Below are positions 28,131-37,336 of a stretch of DNA of 64,000 bases, one piece after another; the first letter of the stretch is position 1, and the number at the start of each line of letters is the position of its first letter. The DNA lies in assembly GCA_020853575.1 (NCBI GenBank), contig JADYYP010000012.1:157583-221582 (forward strand), given 5' to 3'. The notes beneath the pieces were generated by a model. It saw nothing but the letters and a program-made list of their open reading frames with translations, was not told where the DNA came from and searched no databases. The position numbers and the translations under genes are program-made. The stretch is from Planctomycetota bacterium (GTDB lineage Bacteria > Planctomycetota > UBA1135 > GCA-002686595).

Positions 28131-30725
28131 TCAGAGGCGCACTTCGGCGGGCACCGGGCCGCCCGCGGTCCATTCGATCTCGACCGAAGCGTCTCGCGCC
28201 CCGAGTGTGTAGCGGCCGAGCGGGACGCGCAGCTCCACAGCGCCCGTCGAATCGGTCTGGAGGGAGCTCGAGCCGCCGGAGTGGCGCCATTGGATCGACG
28301 CGTTCGCGCGCGCCGCTCCCGTTCCGGGATCGAGGACGCGCACGGTGCCGGAAAATCGAACGACGTCGAGGTTCAGCGTCAGCGTGCCGCCGCTCTCCAG
28401 CACCAGCGCCTCGTTCGTCTCCACTGTCCAGAGCCTCTCGGAATCGCTCAGCGCCAGTCGCCAGTCGCCGGGTTCGACGCGCTCGAAGCGCGCGCGGCCG
28501 TCCGCGTCGGTGGTCGCGTGCGCGGACGAGTTTCGCGGCGGCGTCGAGCTCGTCGTGCCGAAGGCGCGCAGGTTGCGACCCGCCGCGGGCTCGCCATCGA
28601 GCGTGACTCTCGCGATCAGCGTCCCCGGTCGATTGCGCGAGAGATCGAACTCGACCGCGGACGTGCTCCCGGTCTCGACCGCGACTTCGCCGAGGTGCCG
28701 GGCGTCGCCGGATGTCTGGCCCCAGAGAGCGCGGCGTTCCGGCAGCGGTCGTGACGAGAGCCTCAGGGACAACTCGTAGCTGTTCGCGCTGAGCGGCGCG
28801 AGCGTGAAGCGTCCCTCGGCATCGAGCGCCGCGCGCGGCGGTGGCTCGCCATCGAACTGCGTCCAACCACCCGCGAACGGATCGTAGAGTCCACGGCCCT
28901 GCGCCTCGACCCAACCGTTGCGCAGGTCCTCGAGCGGTGCGAGCACGCGCCCCTCGATCGTCCCGAAGGCCGGCACGTCGAGGATCAGCTCGCCTGACTC
29001 GCCCGACGCGAGCGTGTGCGCTGCCGAAGCCGCGTGGAAGTCGTGGTGGAAGCGCGCGAAGGCCACGTACGTGCCGGCGCGCAAGGCGTCGAAAGCGAAG
29101 CGGCCATGCGGATCCGTGCGGGTCTCGAGCAGAGTTTTCGTGGGACCTGGCCAAACGCCCTCGACGAACCCGAGCGCGGACTCGGCGTCGAGCTCGGAGT
29201 CCGCGAGCAGCACCGACACGTCGCCGATCCACGCCGCGGCGCCACCGGAGATCCGCCCCGAGAGCGCGGTGGGCGCTCGCAGCTCGATCCGCACAGCGCG
29301 CGTTTCTCCCGCGCGCAAGCCCTCGACGGTCGCGGAGCCCGGACCGAGGCCCGCGGCCTCGACGCGCAGCTCGAAACTGCGCGGGGTCTTGCGCTTGAAG
29401 GCCGAGGGATCGACGCCCGCGGGGGGCTCGAAGCCTGAATCGAGCTCGAGCTCGGCCGGGATCAATCCGCGGTACAGGCCGCCTTCGGGGAGTGGGGCAC
29501 CGGGCCCGCGCAACTCGAACTCGCTCGGGAAGAAGTTGACTCCGAGAAACGCGATGCGCAAACGGTAGTCGTCGAGCGCGCGACCCGCGGGATCGAGCAC
29601 CTCGAGCGCGACGGCGCCGCTCCCGCGCAACTGAGCCTGGACCGCGGAGCCCGGTGTCACGCCCTGCTCGCTCCAGGGCTCGAACACGGGATCTCGAATC
29701 GTGATCGAGTACACCCCCGGCGGCACGTCGTCGAAGGTCCAACTCTGCGATGAGTTGCGGATCTTCTTGGCGACACGCTCGAGCCCTTGGCCCTGCAGCA
29801 CGATCGAGCCGGGCGCCGGGTTGCTGAACACGTGCAGCGGACGATTGAACGTCGTGACGGTGATCCGGTCCCGGATCGACGGGCCGCGATAGACGATCGT
29901 CGCGGAGACCTCGCTTCCCGCGCGCACCTCGACCGTGGGCCCTTCGATCCAGTTGGCGATCCGAGAGTGCGCGCTGAGCTTCGCCGGGCCTTCGGGCAGC
30001 CCCTCGAGCACGAACTCACCCGTGAGCTCGTCGACCGCCGAGTCGACGCGCGTCGCGTCGCCGCCGAAGCCGCTGGCAACGCTCGCGGAAGACTCACCGT
30101 AGGCGCGCCACTTGCCTCCGACCGGCGCGCCCGCGGCGTCGGCGATGCGACCGCGCACGGCACCGCCGGGATACAGCGTGATGTCGCCGAGGTCCGTGGT
30201 TTCGCGCGCCGGGAGCTCGGACCAGCGCCACGACACGTCGGCATGGCCGCGGTGCGTCGCGTCGAGCACGAACTGGAACGCGAGCGGCGGGTCGAAGGCG
30301 AAATCGAAGCGCCCCTCGGGATCGGTCAGGCCCTCGAGGTCGTGCCAGCCGGCGGGGCGGCCGTGGCGCAGCACGCGCTCGGAGTTGCCTTCCCAACCGA
30401 TCACGCGCAGCTTCACGCCACTGGCGGGGCGACCGTCGGGCAAGAGGAAGCGCCCGCGCAAATGCGCGAGGCTCGGCGCGGCAGTGGAATGCGCGGTCGC
30501 TTCGATCTGCGCCGGAGCCGGCGGTGTCTCCTGGCGCGAAGTCGTCTCGAGCTCCACGGCGGCTGCGCTGACGACCGTGGTCTCACTGGGCTCCGCGGAC
30601 GGGAGCTCCGGTTGCGGAGTGGGCACGGCGGGCGCTGGAGACTCCTCGCGAGCTCCGCGACTCCACCACACGAGCACGAGGACGAGCACCGAGAGCGCGA
30701 ACCAACCGACGAGCGATGAACGCAT
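28131..30725 (-). CDS. Membrane-anchored protein with repeated carboxypeptidase-regulatory/CnaB-like domains
   Basis: This 864-residue protein has a single N-terminal transmembrane anchor (LVGWFALSVLVLVLVWW, about 5-21), a Pro/Glu-rich linker and then several beta-sandwich modules. The modules repeat the pattern in which a glycine-rich value is followed by a parsed property: LRGRFLLPDGRPASGVKLRV, AVRGRIADAAGAPVGGKW, LSGRISGGAAAWIGDVSVLL, IEGRVLAPLEDLRNGWVEA, LIARVTLDGEPAAGRNLRAF and FSGTVRVLDPGTGAARANA. The phrases DPEGRFDF, DPHGRFAFDAL and DADGRARFERV are typical of the family. No enzyme motif is seen; a structural or adhesive role on the periplasmic side is likely. Confidence 0.82.
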   Translation of the reverse strand: MRSSLVGWFALSVLVLVLVWWSRGAREESPAPAVPTPQPELPSAEPSETTVVSAAAVELETTSRQETPPAPAQIEATAHSTAAPSLAHLRGRFLLPDGRPASGVKLRVIGWEGNSERVLRHGRPAGWHDLEGLTDPEGRFDFAFDPPLAFQFVLDATHRGHADVSWRWSELPARETTDLGDITLYPGGAVRGRIADAAGAPVGGKWRAYGESSASVASGFGGDATRVDSAVDELTGEFVLEGLPEGPAKLSAHSRIANWIEGPTVEVRAGSEVSATIVYRGPSIRDRITVTTFNRPLHVFSNPAPGSIVLQGQGLERVAKKIRNSSQSWTFDDVPPGVYSITIRDPVFEPWSEQGVTPGSAVQAQLRGSGAVALEVLDPAGRALDDYRLRIAFLGVNFFPSEFELRGPGAPLPEGGLYRGLIPAELELDSGFEPPAGVDPSAFKRKTPRSFELRVEAAGLGPGSATVEGLRAGETRAVRIELRAPTALSGRISGGAAAWIGDVSVLLADSELDAESALGFVEGVWPGPTKTLLETRTDPHGRFAFDALRAGTYVAFARFHHDFHAASAAHTLASGESGELILDVPAFGTIEGRVLAPLEDLRNGWVEAQGRGLYDPFAGGWTQFDGEPPPRAALDAEGRFTLAPLSANSYELSLRLSSRPLPERRALWGQTSGDARHLGEVAVETGSTSAVEFDLSRNRPGTLIARVTLDGEPAAGRNLRAFGTTSSTPPRNSSAHATTDADGRARFERVEPGDWRLALSDSERLWTVETNEALVLESGGTLTLNLDVVRFSGTVRVLDPGTGAARANASIQWRHSGGSSSLQTDSTGAVELRVPLGRYTLGARDASVEIEWTAGGPVPAEVRL

Positions 30726-30865
30726 GCGGGATCCGCCTGGGGGTCCGCGAGGATAGCGCGAGCCGCGCGCGCCCGGGCGCGAACTCGCAGCTTCCTCGGT
30801 CGAAGACTCGCTCTGCCCGTGGCCCGCGCCGCGCGCGGCCCAGCTCCGTCGGGTACGCTGCGCGG
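30726..30865. promoter_or_regulatory. Divergent intergenic region
   Basis: These 140 bases separate two divergent genes, so both promoters should lie here. GC-rich self-complementary runs are present, but I could not assign specific promoter boxes or operators. Confidence 0.35.
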
Positions 30866-31420
30866 ATGGGCCTCACCGCGACGATGCACCGCTTCGAGAT
30901 CGAGCTCGCGCACGCCGACCGCGGGGTCTACGCCTCGTTCGAGCTGCGCGTCGCGCGCCATCCGTCCGAGAGCGCCGCGTTCATGATCGTGCGTGTCTTG
31001 GCCTACTGCATCGAGTACCGGGAGGGCATCGCGTTCTCGAAGGGCGGCATCAGCTCGGTCGACGAGCCCGCGATCTCGATCTGCGATCTGACCGGCTCGC
31101 GACAGGTCTGGATCGAGGTCGGCGCGCCTTCCGCCGAACGCCTGCACCGGGCTTCGAAGGCCACGCCGCGCGTCGCGCTCTACACCGATCGGCGCCTCGA
31201 GCTGCTGCGCACTCCGCTCCAGGGCCAGCGCATCCATCGCGCCGCGGAGATTCCGGTGACGGTGTTCCCGCAGCCCTTCCTGCGCGAGCTCGAAGCGCAG
31301 CTCGAGCGCTCGATGCGCTGGGATGTGTCGATCAGCGACGGGCACTTGTACGTGACTTGCGCTGGCCGCGCGTTCGACACCGAGTTGCATCCGCAGCCGC
31401 TGCTCGAGCACGAGTCGTAG
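30866..31420 (+). CDS. yaeQ: YaeQ family protein
   Basis: This 184-residue protein matches the YaeQ family in length (E. coli 181) and sequence. It opens with LTATMHRFEIELAHADRGVY and then has LRVARHPSESAAFMIVRVLAYCIEY, GGISSVDEPAISICDLTG, WIEVGAPSAERLHRASKA and the C-terminal ISDGHLYVTCAGR. YaeQ has a PD-(D/E)XK nuclease-like fold, but its activity is not established. The ATG at 30866 was chosen because it reproduces the family start; the frame runs further upstream through the promoter region. Confidence 0.93.
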   Translation: MGLTATMHRFEIELAHADRGVYASFELRVARHPSESAAFMIVRVLAYCIEYREGIAFSKGGISSVDEPAISICDLTGSRQVWIEVGAPSAERLHRASKATPRVALYTDRRLELLRTPLQGQRIHRAAEIPVTVFPQPFLRELEAQLERSMRWDVSISDGHLYVTCAGRAFDTELHPQPLLEHES

Positions 31421-31579
31421 CTCGCGTGCCGCTCTGGCGCCGGTGAAAGCGGACCCGAGCCGGCTGGCGAGGGCGTTCGCCATGAGCGCCGCACCCGCGA
31501 CGTGGCGACCAAGGCAGTGGAGCACGCGGAGCCCGCGCGCGATACTGCGAGCGTCCGACCCGCAACCGAGGTGCTGACC

Positions 31580-33634
31580 ATGCGCGTATCGCCGAGCCTG
31601 CTCGTCCTCCCGATGTTCGCCGCGTGCGTTTCCGACGCAGGCCACTCGAGCTCCGACGCGCGCAGCGCCGCTCCCGCGAGCCTGACGCAGGACGAGCGCA
31701 TGGCGTGGTGGCGCGAGGCGCGCTTCGGCATGTTCATCCACTGGGGCTTGTACGCGATCCCCGCCGGTGAGTGGGGCGGGGGCACGAACTACGGCGAGTG
31801 GATCCGCGAGAGCGCGCACATCCCGCTCGAACAGTACACGCCGTTCCAGGCGCGCTTCGATCCGGTGAACTTCGACGCCGACGCCTGGGCGCGGATGGCG
31901 GCCGACGCGGGCATGAAGTACCTCGTGATCACGAGCAAGCACCACGACGGGTTTTGCCTGTTCGACTCGGAGCTCACCGAGTGGGACGTCGGCGGCACGC
32001 CGTTCAAGCGCGACATCCTGGCCGAGCTGAAGGCCGCCTGTGAGCGCCATGGAGTGCGCTTCTGCACCTACCACTCGATCATGGACTGGCACCACCCCGA
32101 CTACCTGCCGCGGCGGTCGTGGGAGGAGCGCTCGAGCACGGGCGCGGATTTCCAGCGCTTCCGGAGCTACCTGCACGGTCAGGTATCCGAGATCGTGCGC
32201 AAGTACGACCCGGGCGTGATGTGGTTCGACGGCGAATGGGAGAGCACTTGGACCCACGAGTACGGCGTGCAGCTGTTCGAGCTGTGCCGCGAGCTCTCGC
32301 CCGCGATGCTGGTCAACAACCGCGTCGACGTGCACCGCGGTGGCATGGCCGGATTCTCGGCCTCGAGCGAGGCGGTCGGTGACTTCGGCACGCCAGAGCA
32401 GGAAATCCCGGCGCGCGGCATGCCCGGCGTCGACTGGGAGACGTGCATGACGATGAACGACCACTGGGGCTTCAACGCGCGCGACACGCACTGGAAGTCG
32501 GCGCGCGAGTGCATCCGCATGCTGGTCGACATCGCCTCGAAGGGCGGCAACTACTTGCTCAACGTCGGGCCGCGCGCCGACGGGACCTTCCCGCCGGAAG
32601 CGGTCGAGCGCCTGTCGGCGATCGGCGCTTGGATGAAGCAGTACGGCGAAGCGATCCACGGCAGCGGGCCCAGCCCGTTCGACGAGCTCGCCTGGGGACG
32701 CTGCACCACCAAGCGCCAGGGTGACGACACCCTGCTCTACCTGCACGTCTTCGAGCGCCCGGAGAGCGGCGAGATCGTCTTGCCCGGACTGGGGAGCGAG
32801 ATCGAGAGCGCGCACCTGCTCGGTGGGCCCGAGCTGGCGCTCGACGTCCGCCGCACCTCCAGCGATCTCTACGTCGCCTTGCCGGAAATGCTGCCCAACG
32901 CCGACTGCAGCGTGATCGCCCTGCTCGTCCGCGGCACGCCGGTCGTGTACCGCGCGCCGACGATCGAAGCTCCCTCCGAGATCTTCGTCGATGGTCTCGA
33001 GGTCGAGCTCGCGGGGAGCTCCCCGGAACTCGAGCTGCGCTACACGCTCGACGGCAGCGAGCCGAACGCCACGTCGACGCGCTATTCGGCGCACATCGCG
33101 CTGCGCGACAGCACGACAGTGCGCGCGCGCGCCTTCCACCGCGGACGCGCGGTGAGCAGCAGCGTCGAGCGCAGCTTCACCAGGGTCGAGCCCAAGCCGG
33201 CAGTGTCGGCCGAGGGCGCCAAGCCCGGCCTGCGCCGCCAGCGCTTCAGCGGCAACTGGAACGCCCTACCGGATTTCGGCGCGCTGCCGCTGTCGGAGAC
33301 GCAGGTCGTGTCGAAGATCAGCGCCGCGCACGAAGAGTACGTCGGGTATCGCTACAGCGGCCTGGTCGAGGTCCAGAGCACCGACTTGATGCGTTTCACC
33401 TTGGCCTGCGACGACGGTGGGCGACTGTGGGTCGACGGCGAGCTGGTCGTCGACAACGACGGGCTGCACGGCACGCTCGAGGCCTCGGGCGTGGTGGCGC
33501 TCGCCGCTGGCTACCACGCGTTGCGCATCGACTGGTTCAACAAGACCGGCGGAGCCGAGCTCGCCGTGCGCATGGGGCCGGTGCGCGCCAACCCCGTGCC
33601 GCTTTCGCCGGCATTGCTCGCGCACCTCCCGTAG
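31580..33634 (+). CDS. GH29 alpha-L-fucosidase lipoprotein with chitobiase-C-like and PA14 domains
   Basis: This is a 684-residue exported fucosidase with lipobox FAAC (Cys16). The catalytic GH29 domain (about 40-420) opens with WWREARFGMFIHWGLYAIP and has KYLVITSKHHDGFCLF and the nucleophile Asp217 in GVMWFDGEW. A chitobiase-C-like segment follows (LELRYTLDGSEPNATSTRYS, about 480-540). A C-terminal PA14-type domain (about 560-684) has YVGYRYSGLVEV, GGRLWVDGELVVDN and HALRIDWFNKTGGAELAV. It should release L-fucose from glycans at the cell surface or in the periplasm, supplying the fucose importer and pathway encoded about 17-22 kb away. The ATG was chosen for the signal peptide; 26 upstream codons in frame are unlikely to be translated. 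Confidence 0.93.
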   Translation: MRVSPSLLVLPMFAACVSDAGHSSSDARSAAPASLTQDERMAWWREARFGMFIHWGLYAIPAGEWGGGTNYGEWIRESAHIPLEQYTPFQARFDPVNFDADAWARMAADAGMKYLVITSKHHDGFCLFDSELTEWDVGGTPFKRDILAELKAACERHGVRFCTYHSIMDWHHPDYLPRRSWEERSSTGADFQRFRSYLHGQVSEIVRKYDPGVMWFDGEWESTWTHEYGVQLFELCRELSPAMLVNNRVDVHRGGMAGFSASSEAVGDFGTPEQEIPARGMPGVDWETCMTMNDHWGFNARDTHWKSARECIRMLVDIASKGGNYLLNVGPRADGTFPPEAVERLSAIGAWMKQYGEAIHGSGPSPFDELAWGRCTTKRQGDDTLLYLHVFERPESGEIVLPGLGSEIESAHLLGGPELALDVRRTSSDLYVALPEMLPNADCSVIALLVRGTPVVYRAPTIEAPSEIFVDGLEVELAGSSPELELRYTLDGSEPNATSTRYSAHIALRDSTTVRARAFHRGRAVSSSVERSFTRVEPKPAVSAEGAKPGLRRQRFSGNWNALPDFGALPLSETQVVSKISAAHEEYVGYRYSGLVEVQSTDLMRFTLACDDGGRLWVDGELVVDNDGLHGTLEASGVVALAAGYHALRIDWFNKTGGAELAVRMGPVRANPVPLSPALLAHLP

Positions 33635-33690
33635 CGCGTCGGGCGAACGCGGCGCGGACCAGGCGACCGCGAGATGGTCCAGGTGGGGGC

Positions 33691-33739
33691 TTGACGGCAG
33701 CCGTCAAAGAATCGAACGTATGTTTGAAACGAACGTTCG
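33691..33739. promoter_or_regulatory. Candidate TetR operators
   Basis: Two palindromes lie just ahead of the TetR gene. TTGACGGCAGCCGTCAA (33691-33707) is perfect, with eight-base arms around one central base. CGAACGTTCG (33730-33739) is a perfect ten-base palindrome ending three bases before the start codon. A related CGAACGT occurs at 33713-33719. Such sites are expected for autoregulation by a TetR protein and would control the whole export operon. Confidence 0.6.
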
Positions 33740-33742
33740 ACC

Positions 33743-34405
33743 ATGACAGCCAGCGACACCCGAGAGCGACTGCTCGACGCAGCCGAGCGCCAATTCTCCG
33801 AGCGCGGCTACGACGGCGCGAGCCTGCGCGAGATCACCCAGGCGGCCGAGGCCAATCTGGCGGCCGTGAGCTACCACTTCGGCTCGAAGGAGGATCTGTT
33901 CGTGGCGGTCGTGGCGCGCCGCGTCCAGCCGATCAACCTCGAGCGCCTGCGCTTGCTCGACCAAGCCGAAGCGCGAGCCGGCGAGCGCCCGCTCGAGGTC
34001 GAGGCCATCGTCGAGGCCATGATCGCTCCCGTGCTGCGCTCCGGCGCCGACGGGCCGTGCGTGCTGCGCATGGTGGGCCGCGCCAACAGCGAGTCCGCGG
34101 CGCCCACGCGCCGCGTCGTCGAGGGTCCGATGCGCGAGATCCGCGCGCGCGTCAGGCGAGCGCTCAGGCGCGCCTTGCCGCACTTGAACGAGCGCGAGCT
34201 CAGCTACCGCATGCACTTCACGATGGGCGTCGTGAAGAGCGTCGCGTCCGACCAGCACCTATTGCACGCGATCTCCGACGGCCAATGCGATCCGCAGGAC
34301 CTCGACGGCACGATCGCGCAACTGGTGCCGTTCCTGGCGGCCGGAATGCGCGCCCCGTCGGTGGAGCGCAAGCGGCGCGCGAGCGCACGGAGCCGTCGCT
34401 CGTGA
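33743..34405 (+). CDS. TetR family transcriptional regulator
   Basis: This 220-residue regulator has the TetR DNA-binding domain at its N-terminus (about 5-52): TRERLLDAAERQFSERGYDG, the helix-turn-helix SLREITQAAEANLAAVSYHF and GSKEDLF. The C-terminal ligand domain has no recognisable effector signature but resembles the CerR-type C-terminal region. It is the first gene of an export operon and its stop overlaps the permease GTG start by four bases. It probably represses the operon from the palindromes just upstream and is released by an exported compound. Confidence 0.92.
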   Translation: MTASDTRERLLDAAERQFSERGYDGASLREITQAAEANLAAVSYHFGSKEDLFVAVVARRVQPINLERLRLLDQAEARAGERPLEVEAIVEAMIAPVLRSGADGPCVLRMVGRANSESAAPTRRVVEGPMREIRARVRRALRRALPHLNERELSYRMHFTMGVVKSVASDQHLLHAISDGQCDPQDLDGTIAQLVPFLAAGMRAPSVERKRRASARSRRS

Positions 34406-35556
34406 ACCTCGTCGCGCTGAAGATGCTGATGGGCGACCGCGCCAAGTACATCGGCATCCTGATCGGGATCACCTTCGCCTCGCTGTTGATCACGCAACAG
34501 TCGGCGATCTTCACCGGGATCATGGCCCGCACCTACGCGGCGATCACCGATCTCCCGGCGCCGGACGTGTGGGTCATGGATCCCAAGGTCCAGTACATCG
34601 ACGACATCAAGCCGCTGCAGGACACGCAGCTCTTCCGCGTGCGCGGCGTCGAAGGCGTCGATTGGGCCGTCCCGCTCTACAAGGGTCTGCTCAAGGCACG
34701 ACTCTCCAACGGCAACTTCCAGACGACGATCGTGATGGGGGTCGACGACGCGACCTTGATCGGCGGGCCGATCGAGATGGTCGAGGGGCGGCTCGAGGAC
34801 CTGCGGCGCAACGACGCGGTCATCGTCGACGAGCACGGCGCCGCGAGCAAGCTCGCGCACGTGCTGCCGGATGGCACGCGCAAGCCGCTCGCCGTGGGCG
34901 ACGTGATCGAGCTCAACGACCACCGCGGAACGGTGGTCGGCATCTGCAAGGTCGCGCGCACGTTCCAGTCGCAACCTGTGATCTACACGACCTACTCGCG
35001 GGCGACGACGTTCGCGCCGCGCGAGCGACGACTGCTGAGCTTCGTGCTCGTCAAGGGCAAGCCGGGCGTGGATCTCGCGGAGCTCTGCGCGCGCATCCAA
35101 GACGCCACCGGGCTCGTGGCCTCGAGCGGCGCGGATTTCCGCTGGACCACGATGATGTACTTCATGAAGTACACGGGCATTCCGATCAACTTCGGCATGT
35201 CGGTGCTGCTCGGATTCCTGGTCGGGACGATCGTCGCCGGCATGACGTTCTTCAACTTCACGCTCGACAACCTGCGCCACTTCGGAGCCCTGAAGGCCAT
35301 GGGCGCCTCGCCTTGGCGGCTGACCGGGATGATCGTGCTGCAAGCGCTGCTCGTCGGCAGTCTCGGGTGGGGCATCGGCGTCGGCGGGGCCGCGCTCTTC
35401 GGGCACGTCACACGCAACACGGAGTTGGCCTTCCGCATGCCCTGGCAGTTGCTCGCGATCAGTGGAACGGCGGTGCTCTTGATCTGCACCATCTCGGCGC
35501 TGATCTGCATCGTCAAGGTGCTGCGCCTCGAACCGGCGATCGTGTTCAAGAGCTGA
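34402..35556 (+). CDS. ABC exporter permease, DevC/FtsX type
   Basis: This 384-residue permease has one N-terminal transmembrane helix (IGILIGITFASLLITQQ), a periplasmic domain of about 200 residues, and three C-terminal helices (FGMSVLLGFLVGTIVAGMTF, ALLVGSLGWGIGVGGAALF, LLAISGTAVLLICTISALIC). This is the MacB/FtsX-like architecture, and the start VNLVALKMLMGDRAKYIGIL is typical of the DevC branch. The GTG start overlaps the TetR stop (GTGA). It should form the inner-membrane part of a tripartite exporter with the next three gene products. Confidence 0.9.
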   Translation: MNLVALKMLMGDRAKYIGILIGITFASLLITQQSAIFTGIMARTYAAITDLPAPDVWVMDPKVQYIDDIKPLQDTQLFRVRGVEGVDWAVPLYKGLLKARLSNGNFQTTIVMGVDDATLIGGPIEMVEGRLEDLRRNDAVIVDEHGAASKLAHVLPDGTRKPLAVGDVIELNDHRGTVVGICKVARTFQSQPVIYTTYSRATTFAPRERRLLSFVLVKGKPGVDLAELCARIQDATGLVASSGADFRWTTMMYFMKYTGIPINFGMSVLLGFLVGTIVAGMTFFNFTLDNLRHFGALKAMGASPWRLTGMIVLQALLVGSLGWGIGVGGAALFGHVTRNTELAFRMPWQLLAISGTAVLLICTISALICIVKVLRLEPAIVFKS

Positions 35557-35558
35557 GC

Positions 35559-36281
35559 ATGCAGACCCTCACCGAACCGGCGGTCGCGCTGCGTGGCGTG
35601 ACCAAGAGCTACGGCGAAGGCGCGGCGCGCGTCACGGCCTTGCGCGGCATCGATCTCGACATCGGAACGGGTGAGCTGATGATGCTCGTCGGACCGTCGG
35701 GGTGCGGCAAGACCACGCTGATCAGCGTGATCGCCGGCATCCTGGACCAGGACGACGGCGCGTGCAGCGTGTTCGGGCGCGACTTGCGCGCGATGCGCGG
35801 CATGGCCAAGGCTCGTTTCCGCGGCGAAACCGTGGGCTTCGTGTTCCAGGCCTTCAACCTGCTCCCAGCGCTCAATGCCGCCGAGAACGTCTCGATCCCG
35901 CTGCTGCTCGCCGGTCTCAAGCGCTCCGAGGCCCTGGAGCGCTCGCGCGCGATGCTCGACCGCGTCGGGATCGGCGAGCGCTGGCGCTCGCGGCCCGCGC
36001 AGCTCTCCGGCGGACAACAACAGCGGGTTGCGATCGCGCGCGCGCTGGTGCACCAGCCGCGATTGGTGGTGTGCGACGAGCCGACCAGCTCGCTCGACCA
36101 CGAGACCGGGGCGCGCGTGATGGAGATCATGCGCGAGGTCGCGATGCAGGGCTCGCGCACGCTGGTCGTGGTCACGCACGACGCGCGCATCTTCTCGTAT
36201 GCCGACCGCATCGCGGTCATGGACGACGGCAAGGTCGTCAAGGTCGTGCACTCGGCCAAGGAACTCCAGGACGCGCCATGA
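35559..36281 (+). CDS. ABC exporter ATPase, DevA/LolD type
   Basis: This 240-residue ATPase has Walker A GPSGCGKTT (about 45-53), Q-loop FVFQAFNLLPAL, signature LSGGQQQRVAIARAL, Walker B VVCDEPTSSLD and the H-loop VVVTHDARIF. The pattern fits the MacB/LolD/DevA class that powers substrate export together with FtsX-like permeases. It starts two bases after the permease stop and its own stop overlaps the start of the fusion-protein gene (ATGA). Confidence 0.93.
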   Translation: MQTLTEPAVALRGVTKSYGEGAARVTALRGIDLDIGTGELMMLVGPSGCGKTTLISVIAGILDQDDGACSVFGRDLRAMRGMAKARFRGETVGFVFQAFNLLPALNAAENVSIPLLLAGLKRSEALERSRAMLDRVGIGERWRSRPAQLSGGQQQRVAIARALVHQPRLVVCDEPTSSLDHETGARVMEIMREVAMQGSRTLVVVTHDARIFSYADRIAVMDDGKVVKVVHSAKELQDAP

Positions 36282-37336
36282 TCATCAAGTACGCCATTCC
36301 GTTGCTCGCGCTCGCAGGTGTCGGCTTCGCCGTGCGCACGGTGTTGCTCGCGGCGCAAGAGCCGGTGTCGCCGCCGCCGCTGGTCGAGCCCGCGCGCGCG
36401 CCGTTCGAGGCCTATGTCGCCGCGGCGGGCATCATCGAGTCGAGTTCCGAGAACATCGCGATCGCCGCGCTCGTGCCGGGCGTGATCACCGAAGTCCAGG
36501 TCGCGGTGGGCGACGTGCTGCGCGCCGGCGCGCCGCTGTTCCGCATCGACGTGCGCGATCTCGAGGCCCAGTTGGCCGTCGAGCGTGCAGCGGTCGAGGC
36601 CGCGCAGGCGCGCATCGCGCGGCTCGAGGCGCTCCCTCGCGTCGAGGATCTGCGCGGAGCGGAAGCCAAGCTCGTCGAGAGCGACGCGGCGCTGACCGAG
36701 GCGCAGCAGCAGTGGTCGCTGGTCGAGGCGATCCAGGATCCGCGGGCCATGAGTCGCGAGGAACGCACGCGGCGGCGCTCGAACGTCGACGTCGCGCGCG
36801 CTCGCCGCGACGCTGCGCAGGCCGCCCTCGACTGGCAACGCAGCGGAGCCTGGGCTCCCGACGTGGCGATCGCGCGCGCCGAGCTGGCGCAGGCTCAGGC
36901 GCGCGCGGCCGCGGTCGAGACGCAGATCGCACGCGCCACCGTGCGCGCTCCGATCGCCGCGACGGTGCTGCAGCTCAACGCGCGCGCGGGCGAGTACGCT
37001 CCGACTGGAATCGCCGCCAGGCCCCTGGTGCTGCTGGGTTCGACCGAGGCGTTGCACGTGCGCGTGGACATCGACGAGAACGAAGCTTGGCGCTTCCAAC
37101 GCGGCGCCAAGGCGCTCGCTTTCCTGCGGGGCAATCGCGACTTCAGCGCACCGCTCGAGATGGTGCGCGTCGAGCCCTACGTCGTGCCCAAGCGCTCACT
37201 GACCGGAGAGAGCACCGAGCGCGTCGACACGCGCGTGCTGCAAGTGCTCTACCGCTTCGATCCCAGCGCGATGACGTCCTACGTCGGCCAGCAAGTCGAC
37301 GTGTTCATCGAGGCACCTCCGGTCGCTTCGAAGTGA
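36278..37336 (+). CDS. HlyD/DevB-type periplasmic adaptor protein
   Basis: This 352-residue membrane fusion protein has an N-terminal anchor (IPLLALAGVGFAVRTVLLAA), a first lipoyl half (ALVPGVITEVQVAVGDVLRAG), a long alpha-helical hairpin rich in Ala, Arg and Glu (about 90-220), the second lipoyl half (ATVRAPIAATVLQLNARAGE) and beta-barrel domains. It should link the inner-membrane ABC exporter to the outer-membrane channel encoded next. Its start overlaps the ATPase stop by four bases. Confidence 0.92.
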   Translation: MIIKYAIPLLALAGVGFAVRTVLLAAQEPVSPPPLVEPARAPFEAYVAAAGIIESSSENIAIAALVPGVITEVQVAVGDVLRAGAPLFRIDVRDLEAQLAVERAAVEAAQARIARLEALPRVEDLRGAEAKLVESDAALTEAQQQWSLVEAIQDPRAMSREERTRRRSNVDVARARRDAAQAALDWQRSGAWAPDVAIARAELAQAQARAAAVETQIARATVRAPIAATVLQLNARAGEYAPTGIAARPLVLLGSTEALHVRVDIDENEAWRFQRGAKALAFLRGNRDFSAPLEMVRVEPYVVPKRSLTGESTERVDTRVLQVLYRFDPSAMTSYVGQQVDVFIEAPPVASK

